DNA of 41,661 bases, taken from assembly GCA_018831195.1 (NCBI GenBank), contig JAHJDP010000035.1, positions 1 through 41,661 on the forward strand. Direction: 5' to 3'. Below, piece by piece: positions 34,645 through 41,661 of the stretch. The translations under genes and the position numbers were made by a program. Each line of letters begins with the position of its first letter. Within the stretch, counting starts at the first letter, position 1. Below the pieces are notes generated by a model that had not been told where the DNA came from, searched no databases, and saw only the letters and a program-made list of their open reading frames with translations. Source of the stretch: Candidatus Eisenbacteria bacterium (GTDB taxonomy: Bacteria; Eisenbacteria; RBG-16-71-46; CAIMUX01; JAHJDP01).

Positions 34645-35378
34645 TACAAGGACTTGATCGCTCCCCAGCTTGTCTCTACCGTGGGGCTAATACCGCAATT
34701 GCCGCCGCTATACTCCCTTATCCCCAAACTGACAATGCTTTCATAGATCGGAACGACATTCGGCAGCTGCCAGCCCGAGGGGTAACTGGTCGATGGGGAT
34801 ATCTTTGTGCGGGGCATTCCCTCGCCGGCGCCGTCTTCATCGGCGCCGACACTGAATTGGGAAACAGCGCCCGGCCAATTGGGCCAGAAACCGACGAAGT
34901 GAAGACCGCCCACATCACAGCACACCTCTCTCTCATAGGTCGAAAAATTGGGGTATTGCGCCACGGTGCCGATATGGACCCCGGGGAAGTAGCAAATCAC
35001 ATTGCCGGGAACCGGAATAAAGCCGCTGGTATCGCTATCCCAAATATAGATATCGATCGTTGCGCCGGTGTACTCGCCGACCTGCGCAAAGACCAACTGG
35101 ATCCCGCAAACAAAGCTCGCCGTATACCCCTCCGCCCAGGCGCCGTAGTATTGAGGACCGCCCGATACTCCCTCATGTTGCCAACTCACCGCATTTTCAA
35201 AGGTTTGGTCGTCGTTTCTCAGAAAGGCCGATTCGGGGCAGATCGTCAGCCGTCCGGGATCGGGAAGGAAGGCCCCCTCGTCTCTGGAACCCAGGGCGGC
35301 GGCGGGATTTTGTGCCGCAAGGTGGGTTGCGGGACTCATGCAAAAGACGATAAGCAGAAGAGTGAGAGATCGAACCAT
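34641..35378 (-). CDS. Exported TWGxIK-tail protein, distant fifth member
   Basis: A 245-residue protein. The signal peptide is MVRSLTLLLIVFCMSPATHLAAQ. The mature part (about 24-235) has several Cys and many aromatic residues (ENAVSWQHEGVSGG, YYGAWAEGY, VCCDVGGLHFVGFWPNWPG) and is unrelated by eye to the core of the four paralogues at 14-17.6 kb. It nevertheless ends ISPTVETSWGAIKSLY, the same tail. The ATG at 35378 has GGAG 8 nt before it. It sits between holB and tatD, genes that are often near each other in other bacteria, so it looks inserted. Function unknown. Confidence 0.82.
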   Translation of the reverse strand: MVRSLTLLLIVFCMSPATHLAAQNPAAALGSRDEGAFLPDPGRLTICPESAFLRNDDQTFENAVSWQHEGVSGGPQYYGAWAEGYTASFVCGIQLVFAQVGEYTGATIDIYIWDSDTSGFIPVPGNVICYFPGVHIGTVAQYPNFSTYEREVCCDVGGLHFVGFWPNWPGAVSQFSVGADEDGAGEGMPRTKISPSTSYPSGWQLPNVVPIYESIVSLGIREYSGGNCGISPTVETSWGAIKSLY

Positions 35379-35473
35379 GTCGCCACTCCTTGATGCGGTG
35401 CGGACTCTAAGATGCGGGTAGCTCCGGATGCTGCCATAAGGATACTCCGCGGGGGCCGAATAACAAGCGAAAT

Positions 35474-35519
35474 CCCTTGCAATGGGCCCATACAAGCTCC
35501 AACGCTTGTATCGCAAGGG
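35474..35519. other. Nested inverted repeat in the gap between the secreted-protein gene and tatD
   Basis: CCCTTGC (35474-35480) pairs with GCAAGGG (35513-35519), and inside it ATACAAGC (35490-35497) pairs with GCTTGTAT (35504-35511) around a 6-nt loop. It is asymmetric, with 9 nt on one side and 1 nt on the other. There is no U-tract on either strand, so it is not a simple terminator. It could be a leader RNA element for the minus-strand gene or for tatD. Confidence 0.5.
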
Positions 35520-35620
35520 GCATCGGCGCGACAGGCTTAACCGTCAAGGAGGATGGATGTCTTGCACAATTTTAGGTAGGTTGGTCTAAAGACGGCTGAA
35601 CCAGGAGTTGAACCGAAGCC

Positions 35621-36400
35621 ATGATTGATACGCACGCCCATGTTCACACCAGGGATTTCGACGCCGATCGGCCCAAGGTCCTGACCCGCGCCTTCGCCTC
35701 GGGTCTGAAGGCGATTATCGAGATCAATATCCTCCCCAGGGGGTGGCCGGGCGTCATCCGTCTTGCCGAAAACGATCCGCGCATCTTCGCCGCGGCGGGG
35801 CTCCATCCCAATGATGTGACCGATGACTCATTTACCGATGTCCCCTGGATCGAGGAGGCCTTGCGGCATCCCCGCGTTCGCGCTATCGGCGAAACGGGTC
35901 TCGATACCTATCGCAAGCGGGCTTCTCTTGAAAACCAGAAGAAACTCTTCAGCGAACATATCGCCCTCGCCCGCCGCACGGGGCTACCCCTCGTGATTCA
36001 CTGCCGAAATGCGCACGACGAGGTCTACGATCTTCTCGAGACGGAGGGGGCCGGGGTACGGGGGGTCATGCATTGCTTCTCCGGTGATATCCGCCATGCC
36101 CGGCGCGCGATCAAATTGGGATTCCTGCTCGGGCTGGGGGGCAGCATCACCTATGACGCGGATCGCTGGCGGCCGCTGGTGCGCAAGATCGGCCTTGAAC
36201 ATATTATCGTCGAGACCGATTGCCCCTACCTCTCGCCCGAGCCCGACCGGCGCGCGCGCAACGAGCCGGCGCGGGTGTGGCAAACGGCGGAGCGGCTCGC
36301 CGACTATCTCGGCGTTGATGTGGATGAGGTCGACGCGGCCACCGACCGGGCAGCGGTGGATCTCTTTAACATTTCCGATGATCTCAAGGATTTGAAATGA
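35621..36400 (+). CDS. tatD: TatD-family metal-dependent DNase
   Basis: A 259-residue protein. Metal ligands are in MIDTHAHVHT, AIGETGLDTYR, LVIHCRNAHDEV, MHCFSGD and VETDCPYLSPEP, the complete TatD set. These enzymes are 3'-5' exonucleases or tRNA-editing-type hydrolases. AGGAG lies 13 nt before the ATG. The stop overlaps the rsmA start (ATGA), a conserved pairing. Confidence 0.94.
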   Translation: MIDTHAHVHTRDFDADRPKVLTRAFASGLKAIIEINILPRGWPGVIRLAENDPRIFAAAGLHPNDVTDDSFTDVPWIEEALRHPRVRAIGETGLDTYRKRASLENQKKLFSEHIALARRTGLPLVIHCRNAHDEVYDLLETEGAGVRGVMHCFSGDIRHARRAIKLGFLLGLGGSITYDADRWRPLVRKIGLEHIIVETDCPYLSPEPDRRARNEPARVWQTAERLADYLGVDVDEVDAATDRAAVDLFNISDDLKDLK

Positions 36401-37290
36401 GCGACGCGCAGCCTGCCGGCGGATCGGAGCGGGCCTGGCTGCGGCATGCCGGGATCCGTCCTAAAAAGAGGCTGGGCCAGAATTTTCTGATCAATCCGAA
36501 TTTCAGGGATCGTCTTATCGCGGCGATCGGCGTGGCCGAAGATGATGCGGTGCTCGAGATCGGACCCGGTTCGGGGTCGCTGACCCTGCCGCTGGCCCGC
36601 ATCGCCAAGCGGGTTTGGGCGGTGGAGCGGGACAAGAGATTGTACGATCTTCTCAGCGAGCGGTCGGAAGCCGAGCTCCCCGGCGCCGCTTTAACAATGA
36701 TCCATGAGGATATTCTGGCCGTTGATCCGGGGGTGCTCGCCCGTGAGGCGGGGCGCCCGCTGCTGCTTGTCGGCAACCTTCCCTATGCCGTCACCTCGCC
36801 GATCCTGCTTTGGATGCTCAAGCACCGCGATTCGTTCGCGGGCGCCGTGATCATGGTGCAGAAGGAGTACGGCGACCGCCTGCGCGCCACCCCCGGCGGG
36901 CCCGGATCGTCGAGCCTCACCGTCTGGGCCGCCTATCACGCCCGCGTGACACAGGAGATGCGCGTGCCGCCGACCGTTTTTTGGCCTCCGCCGGATGTCG
37001 ACTCGCTGCTGTTGCGCTTACACTTTCATGAGCAGCCGCCCTATCCGCTCAGCGATCCCGGCTGGCTGGAACAATCGCTGCGGATCAGTTTCGGCAAGCG
37101 CCGCAAGCAACTCGGCGGCTGTGTCGCCGACGCGCTGGATCTTTCGCGCAACGAGGCGGTCGAACTGCTGCAGAAGCTCTCGATCGATCCCGCCCGCCGC
37201 GGCGAGACCCTGACGCTCGAAGAACACTGCCGCCTGGCCGAGGCGATCGGCCGCGGATGGCCCGGTCATCTGGCGCGGCACGGTCGTTGA
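36397..37290 (+). CDS. rsmA: 16S rRNA dimethyladenosine transferase RsmA (KsgA)
   Basis: A 297-residue protein. Signature motifs are KKRLGQNFL, LEIGPGSGSLT (S-adenosylmethionine site) and the catalytic NLPYAVTSPIL. It dimethylates two adjacent adenosines near the 3' end of 16S rRNA during 30S assembly. It is coupled to tatD by a 4-bp overlap. The C-terminal domain (RRKQLGGCVADAL onwards) is complete. Confidence 0.96.
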   Translation: MSDAQPAGGSERAWLRHAGIRPKKRLGQNFLINPNFRDRLIAAIGVAEDDAVLEIGPGSGSLTLPLARIAKRVWAVERDKRLYDLLSERSEAELPGAALTMIHEDILAVDPGVLAREAGRPLLLVGNLPYAVTSPILLWMLKHRDSFAGAVIMVQKEYGDRLRATPGGPGSSSLTVWAAYHARVTQEMRVPPTVFWPPPDVDSLLLRLHFHEQPPYPLSDPGWLEQSLRISFGKRRKQLGGCVADALDLSRNEAVELLQKLSIDPARRGETLTLEEHCRLAEAIGRGWPGHLARHGR

Positions 37291-37652
37291 CGCTATCCAC
37301 CTACCTTCCGCATTCGTCACTTACGGGGATTTTCGGAGGCTGGGCGCTTTTCGTTGAGGCTCCGATTCTGCATGTGCGCCGGCATCAAGGTAAACAGACA
37401 TTCACAGAAAAGATGAAGCATAAGATTGACACGGCGGCAGGTCGTGCGATTTACCTTACGAGGCAGGAAGAAGGTCAATACTCAATGGAACCTATTCTGC
37501 ATGGTGTACAATCTGAAAAAGGTACACCGATATGGAGAAGGGTTTGCATAATCCCGGCGTGTGCGCGTGTATGAGCTCTATGCCGGCGGCGCCCTGAAGA
37601 TCGGGCGTGCACGGTGATTCGGCCCGCAATACGAAGCAGACGAGGAGAGATG
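37291..37652. other. Non-coding gap of 362 bp after rsmA
   Basis: No convincing gene or terminator. A perfect -35-like TTGACA at 37426-37431 has no good -10 at 16-17 bp. This gap is where the conserved gene block ends and the accessory tail begins. Confidence 0.4.
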
Positions 37653-38075
37653 ATGACAACCATAAGGCGGGGCAAAGTGGCGGATGCGCCGGAACTGAAG
37701 GCCCTGGACACAGTAGTTCCTCGTGATCCGACGAGAGCCGAATGGATCGATCGATGGCTTCGCGAGGACACGGTGCTTGTCGCCGAAGTCGAGGGGCGCA
37801 TCGTTGGCTACGGCGTCTTCAACCATGCGTTCTTCCACATGAGCCAAGTCGAGATGCTGATGCTCCATCAGGAGTATCGCGGCCGGCGGATTGGAGAACA
37901 GCTGCTCGCGGCGCTGGAGGAGCAGGCCGACACATCGAAGTTCTTTGTGACAACGAACCTGACCAACTATCGCATGCAAAGGCTGTTACTTCGCATGGGA
38001 TACGCAGCTTGCGGGTATATCGACCAACTCGATCCGGGCGACCCCGAACTCGTATTCGTCAAAAGGGTGAAGTAG
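37653..38075 (+). CDS. GNAT-family N-acetyltransferase
   Basis: A 140-residue protein. The acetyl-CoA binding motif A is HQEYRGRRIGEQLLAALEE, and the C-terminal motif B is NYRMQRLLLRMGYAACGYI. The substrate is unknown. The ATG at 37653 has GAGGAG at a good distance; another ATG is directly before it. It is followed without a gap by a broken DUF2892 reading frame. Confidence 0.85.
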   Translation: MTTIRRGKVADAPELKALDTVVPRDPTRAEWIDRWLREDTVLVAEVEGRIVGYGVFNHAFFHMSQVEMLMLHQEYRGRRIGEQLLAALEEQADTSKFFVTTNLTNYRMQRLLLRMGYAACGYIDQLDPGDPELVFVKRVK

Positions 38076-38266
38076 GGTATAGCGGTCGTGTCATCAGGAT
38101 TCTCATCGCGATCGTCATCGCCGTCCTGTATTTCACGGATCGCATCGGGGGGCCTCGCCATCATTCTCGGGATCATTGCGATTGTCTTCTTGCTTACCGG
38201 TCTCCTGGGCCGGTGTCCGGCATCCCCTTTGATGTGAGGATTTCAACCTCACGGAGGGCAGTTTAG
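38075..38266 (+). pseudogene. Broken DUF2892 (YgaP-like membrane) gene
   Basis: Read in pieces this gives RVIRILIAIVIAVLYFTD, then LAIILGIIAIVFLLTG with LLGRCPAS, then PFDVRISTSRR. That matches the two-helix DUF2892 family (DRIIRI, then LTxLxGxCPLYxPFGxxTC) common in Bacteroidetes. The pieces lie in different frames: +1 after the G6 run at 38147-38152 and back near the C4 run at 38224-38227. There is no start codon, and its upstream end is fused into the GNAT stop. It is either a decayed gene or one with two sequencing indels at homopolymers; the lost start favours decay. Confidence 0.6.
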
Positions 38267-38302
38267 CTATTTTTGGTCGGTCTATTCTCACTTTGCTTTC
38301 AT

Positions 38303-38308
38303 TATAAT
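38303..38308 (+). promoter_or_regulatory. Possible -10 element of the exported-protein gene
   Basis: A perfect TATAAT in a locally AT-rich stretch 79 bp before the ATG; no good -35 is seen. Weak support. Confidence 0.3.
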
Positions 38309-38386
38309 ATTAGATTAAAGCAATTTTTACATTTTCCCGGGAAGAAATATTCCCTAAAATTGCACCAAATGCATGGAGGAACAATT

Positions 38387-39394
38387 ATGAACTATAAACA
38401 CAGATTACTTATCTGGCTGTCACTTGCCCTTTTGCTATGTTCCGGTCATAGTATTTACAGTGAAACGGACCATCCGGATGTCATCATAGATGGCATTGCC
38501 TACAATTTTTATCCGCAACTTTACAAACATATCCATCTGGAATCGCCCTTCACCACTCCCGAGGGGGATGTCGTGGTGCTGGTTGAGACCATCGATGGCG
38601 AATTCGGCCTTGTGCCGGTCACATTGGGCAATGATGACAGCCTTGACTATAAAGAACGCCTTTGGTTTGGCCGGGGCCGGCAATTGCTGGTTGATACGCT
38701 TGATTTTCCCACTCTGGCCAAAACCGGCCTGCATTCAGAAAAAGAACTCGGCGAGATCAAAACAATAACCGGCAAGCCGGTTGATGAAATTAACCGCATT
38801 GCCAAGCCGAATCATTCTTCCGGGGCGGGCTTTATCGCCGATGATGAAGATATCATTTCAGTATTGAAGGGAGACAACAAGCTGGTTCACACAATGGGGC
38901 TGACTCACACCGATATTGCAGAGTCGTTATTTCATGTCTTCAATGTTATTCAGGAAGTTGGGAAACATCAGGGCAAAGCCAAACAACGCGGGAATGTTTG
39001 TCGCATTTATTATAACAATCGTGATATCAATATTAATTATTTGGGGGCCAAAGGCTGGCAGGAGTCGATTTTCAACGATGAAATCCTCGGCTATTGGCAA
39101 ATTGAAATGTCATGTGATTTAAAGCCCGCTGAATTGATCTATCTCGAACAAAAATATCAAACTTTAAGCGAAGATGATTTTAAATTTCTAACGGATAAAC
39201 TAACTTTTATCCACACCGGCGAAATGGTTTTCTTTTATGCCATGCGTTATGGATTCTACGAGGGCCACACCAGCTATCGGGCTGATCCGCTGGCTGTGGC
39301 TGTAATTTTCGGCTTAAAAAGCATTCAGGAGCTTGATGAGGATTTTAATGGGAATCTTTACAATGCCTTGAGAAACCATTTTAGATCGAAATAG
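38387..39394 (+). CDS. Exported protein of unknown function, AT-richer than its neighbours
   Basis: A 335-residue protein with a signal peptide (LLIWLSLALLLCSGHSIYS). The mature chain is acidic with no Cys-rich module (VIIDGIAYNFYPQLYKH, then DGEFGLVPVTLGNDD). I recognise no domain. GGAGGA lies 8 nt before the ATG; the frame extends to 38273 but that part is not signal-like. Codons use A or T in third position far more than neighbouring genes (AAA, AAT, TTT, ATT), which together with the Bacteroidetes-like DUF2892 remnant just upstream suggests acquisition from an AT-richer donor. Confidence 0.75.
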   Translation: MNYKHRLLIWLSLALLLCSGHSIYSETDHPDVIIDGIAYNFYPQLYKHIHLESPFTTPEGDVVVLVETIDGEFGLVPVTLGNDDSLDYKERLWFGRGRQLLVDTLDFPTLAKTGLHSEKELGEIKTITGKPVDEINRIAKPNHSSGAGFIADDEDIISVLKGDNKLVHTMGLTHTDIAESLFHVFNVIQEVGKHQGKAKQRGNVCRIYYNNRDININYLGAKGWQESIFNDEILGYWQIEMSCDLKPAELIYLEQKYQTLSEDDFKFLTDKLTFIHTGEMVFFYAMRYGFYEGHTSYRADPLAVAVIFGLKSIQELDEDFNGNLYNALRNHFRSK

Positions 39395-39459
39395 ATTATT
39401 GAAGGATCTTTCTTTATCAAGGCTCTAGATCGAAAATTCTCACAGATCGGCATCGTTTG

Positions 39460-39489
39460 TTGCACAACACTCAACATACCCCGTATACT
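39460..39489 (+). promoter_or_regulatory. Sigma-70-type promoter of the beta-helix gene
   Basis: TTGCAC (39460-39465), an 18-nt spacer and TATACT (39484-39489), with a leader of about 70 nt. TTGTTGCACAA overlaps the -35 as a short near-palindrome. Confidence 0.55.
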
Positions 39490-39563
39490 GACACTGTCGA
39501 GGAAATACTATCGCAAATTGATGCTCATGTGCTCCGTCGACACCCACTGCAAGGAGGCTCAAT

Positions 39564-41120
39564 ATGCCATGTAACAATTTAATATCAAGGTTCCTAAAGG
39601 TTACCGGACTCTCTTTGCTCCTCCTCTTGCCTACCCTCGCGACGGCAACAACCTGGAATGTTCCAGGAAACGCCGCCACGATTCAGGGGGGGATTGATCT
39701 TGCAAGCCTTGGAGATACGGTGCTCGTCGGTCCGGGAACCTATGCGGGTGCCGGGAATGTCAACTTGTCCTTTGGAGGGGTGGATCTCGTGCTCCGCTCC
39801 AGTGCCGGACGGGATCAGACCACGATCAACTGCGGCTTCAGTGCTCGAGGGCTGATCTTCACCGGGGGTGAAACGGCCTCTGCCGTGGCCGAGGGGTTCA
39901 CAATCCGGAATGGAAGCGCGACAACGGGCGGCGGACTGCTCATTGACGAGTCCAGCCCCGTCATTCGGAACTGCCGTTTTGTTCATTGCTACGCTTCGGG
40001 CCACGGCGGCGCTGCAGATCTGCAGGATGTGTCATCACCGCAGTTTGAAAGTTGCGCCTTCGACTCCAACAGCACGAGTGGCGACTACCACACGGGAGGA
40101 GCCATCCAACTGCTGGATGATGGTTCGTTCATCGATTGCACCTTCCGTGACAACGAAGCCGGCGGCATCGGGGGTGCGATCCGCTTGACCAGCGCCGGCG
40201 ATATCACCTTCGAAGCGTGCACTTTCGAGCGTAATCATGGGACCGACGGCGGCGCCGTTGCAAATCAGGGCGCTGTGAGCATGACCTACACTTTGTGCAG
40301 CTTCATAGGGAACAATGTGTCGAATTCCGGCGGGGCTATAAATACTACGGGCGGCCTCAATGCGTTTAATGAATGTTTCTTTGATATGAACTCGGGCAAC
40401 TACGGCGGGGCGGTGTATGTTCTCTTGGGGGTTGCTGTCCTGAATAACTGCACGGTTGTTCGGACCACATCCCTTGCAGCATCGGGTGCGCTCTCGGTCA
40501 CGAACGCCGGATCCCACATTGATCTCAACAACACGATTGTTTATGGGACCGTGACGGGACCCGCTGTTCGGTGTCTGAACTATGGGGATGTCACCCCCGT
40601 CTGCACAGACCTATATGGAAACGAGGGTGGGAATTGGGATGTTGTCTGCGGGGCCGGGGAAGACACCATGAACGGCAATTTCTCCCTGGATCCGCTCTTC
40701 ACCGATCCGGACAATGGAGACTTCACGCTCAGCGCGGGGTCCCCGTGCCTCGATGCGCCCGACTGCGGGCTGGTCGGCGCTTTCGGGCAGGGAGGCGGCA
40801 CTGATAGCGTCGACGAACCGGATGGGAATGACATCCAGATCGATTTCCTGGAACCCGCGACTCCCAACCCATTCGGCTCGGCCACCAATCTGACTTACAC
40901 AATCCCTGCGGGGAATCATGAGAATGTTCGTCTCACGATTCACGATGTGCGAGGCCGGCTGGTGCGCGAGCTGGTGGATCGCCTCCAAACCCCTGGCCGG
41001 TACACGGTCCCGTGGGACGGGAACAATCAGACCGGCTGGCCCGTTGCGGGAGGAGTGTATTTCTACCAACTTACTCTGGATGGGAAGAAGCAGGCCAAGC
41101 GCATGATTCTCGTGCGTTAG
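39564..41120 (+). CDS. Secreted right-handed beta-helix protein with FlgD-like/type-IX-like C-terminal domain
   Basis: A 518-residue protein. The signal peptide is about 1-28 (LSLLLLLPTLATA). Residues 30-400 form a parallel beta-helix (pectate-lyase-like): TWNVPGNAATIQGGIDLA, EGFTIRNGSATTGGG, and repeated NCRF, SCAFDSN and ACTFERN steps. The C-terminal 85 residues are a FlgD-Ig/T9SS-A type domain (TPNPFGSATNLTYTIP, then GGVYFYQLTLDGK and AKRMILVR), which in Bacteroidetes targets proteins for type IX secretion. No T9SS gene is in the window. AAGGAGG lies 8 nt before the ATG. Its tail differs from the TWGxIK tail, so two export tags may coexist in this organism. Confidence 0.88.
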   Translation: MPCNNLISRFLKVTGLSLLLLLPTLATATTWNVPGNAATIQGGIDLASLGDTVLVGPGTYAGAGNVNLSFGGVDLVLRSSAGRDQTTINCGFSARGLIFTGGETASAVAEGFTIRNGSATTGGGLLIDESSPVIRNCRFVHCYASGHGGAADLQDVSSPQFESCAFDSNSTSGDYHTGGAIQLLDDGSFIDCTFRDNEAGGIGGAIRLTSAGDITFEACTFERNHGTDGGAVANQGAVSMTYTLCSFIGNNVSNSGGAINTTGGLNAFNECFFDMNSGNYGGAVYVLLGVAVLNNCTVVRTTSLAASGALSVTNAGSHIDLNNTIVYGTVTGPAVRCLNYGDVTPVCTDLYGNEGGNWDVVCGAGEDTMNGNFSLDPLFTDPDNGDFTLSAGSPCLDAPDCGLVGAFGQGGGTDSVDEPDGNDIQIDFLEPATPNPFGSATNLTYTIPAGNHENVRLTIHDVRGRLVRELVDRLQTPGRYTVPWDGNNQTGWPVAGGVYFYQLTLDGKKQAKRMILVR

Positions 41121-41247
41121 TCCTCCCGTGCTGCGTGAGAACATCACGTCGAGCGGATCGCCCCCCCGATGGGTTCACGGAGCAGAGAGCATAGACCAAA
41201 GCTCCGCCCGGGCTCGCCGGCCGGTCCAACGGAGAGGGTGCCCCAGG

Positions 41248-41661
41248 TCATCCCCCGTTGCTGGATTGGAAAACGGCGCACAGGTAGTCATCGCCATCCA
41301 GCGTGAGGCTGTTGTAATAGATGCGCCCTTGCGAATCTGAATCCAGCACGGGATCTGACCGGAAAACCCCGGGTTCGATCACGCCGGTAAAAGTCCAAGT
41401 CTGGCCGGCGTCGGTCGTATAACCGTAGCCCGTCTGACGGAAGTCCCTCGCGATGGTGTCGAACTGTCTCCATCCGATCACGATCCTGTCGGGATCGACC
41501 GCGTCGACGGCGATTGACGGCTCGTTCGCCGCATCGCCGGTCACGACGCCGTGATGACACCCAGAATCCAATACCACCGACCCTGTCCATGTTGCGCCAT
41601 GCCGAGTTCTTTTCTCATCCGTCCTGATTTTGGTAATGCCGCGGAAGGGTGCTAAGGAGCG
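41248..41661 (-). pseudogene. BNR/sialidase-like repeat protein, 5' end outside window, frameshifted at its 3' end
   Basis: The frame is open from the window edge through VVTGDAANEPSIAVDAVDPD, YGYTTDAGQTWTFTG and VFRSDPVLDSDSQGRIYYN, the Asp-box (SxDxGxTW) pattern of BNR beta-propellers. It stops after QSSNGG at a TGA, while the next frame continues MTWGTLSVGP, completing the expected SNGGxTW box. A one-base indel in the G-run at about 41252-41256 explains this. The continuation ends near 41144 without further propeller blades, so the gene is truncated as well. It could be a recent pseudogene or a sequencing error plus divergence. Confidence 0.55.

Noticed and set aside
34599-35393. A 264-codon plus-strand frame
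   Set aside because: It is opposite the exported TWGxIK protein, whose signal peptide, tail and Shine-Dalgarno support the minus strand.

Overview
This window looks like chromosomal DNA of an uncultured, moderately GC-rich, Gram-negative-type bacterium of the FCB or Eisenbacteria/Latescibacteria kind. The reasons are a long beta-helix protein ending in a FlgD-like/type-IX-like C-terminal domain, several exported proteins with a Planctomycetes/Eisenbacteria-style GACC cysteine module, SurA-like and EnvC-like envelope proteins, and abundant sigma-54 signalling genes. No rRNA, tRNA or CRISPR array was seen, so this placement is inference.

Layout. 1-2.3 kb: the C-terminal part of a large serine recombinase and a convergent DUF4143-type ATPase, a likely mobile-element edge. 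2.4-3.0 kb: a long non-coding stretch with a textbook sigma-54 promoter followed by three consecutive RNA stems and a U-tract, the best candidate here for an undescribed regulatory RNA. 3.0-6.3 kb: a 2-oxoacid:ferredoxin oxidoreductase operon (divergent receiver protein, ferredoxin subunit, alpha subunit, fused beta-gamma subunit). 6.4-11.5 kb: an NtrC-type regulator and its PAS histidine kinase, a small minus-strand locus, and a second NtrC-like protein that has lost both the phospho-acceptor Asp and the GAFTGA loop. 11.5-13.9 kb: groES-groEL behind a sigma-70-like promoter flanked by two copies of a palindrome that is not CIRCE. 14.0-17.6 kb: four tandem paralogous exported proteins with a shared C-terminal TWGxIKxxY tail; a fifth protein with the same tail lies at 34.6-35.4 kb.

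17.7-28.8 kb: a sulfatase-fold lipoprotein, HflX, a WalJ-like metallo-hydrolase, an EEP-family nuclease/phosphatase, a Trk potassium uptake cluster (two TrkA-type proteins, a 25-aa linker reading frame and TrkH), an EamA transporter, a PH-like membrane protein and an HD-GYP c-di-GMP phosphodiesterase. 29.1-34.6 kb: a tightly packed operon of a SurA-like isomerase, an S4 RNA-binding protein, FtsE, an FtsX-EnvC single-chain fusion, and DNA polymerase III delta prime. 35.6-37.3 kb: tatD-rsmA with ATGA overlap. 37.3-41.7 kb: an accessory tail with a GNAT acetyltransferase, a broken DUF2892 gene, an AT-richer exported protein, the beta-helix protein, and a decayed BNR-repeat protein running off the window.

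How it fits together: three receiver-type proteins, a histidine kinase and a sigma-54 promoter lie within 9 kb of a ferredoxin-linked oxidoreductase and a chaperonin operon, which suggests a metabolic/stress regulatory hub. The envelope section couples periplasmic folding (SurA-like) to septal cell-wall splitting (FtsE plus FtsX-EnvC). Regulatory links are inference from sequence motifs.
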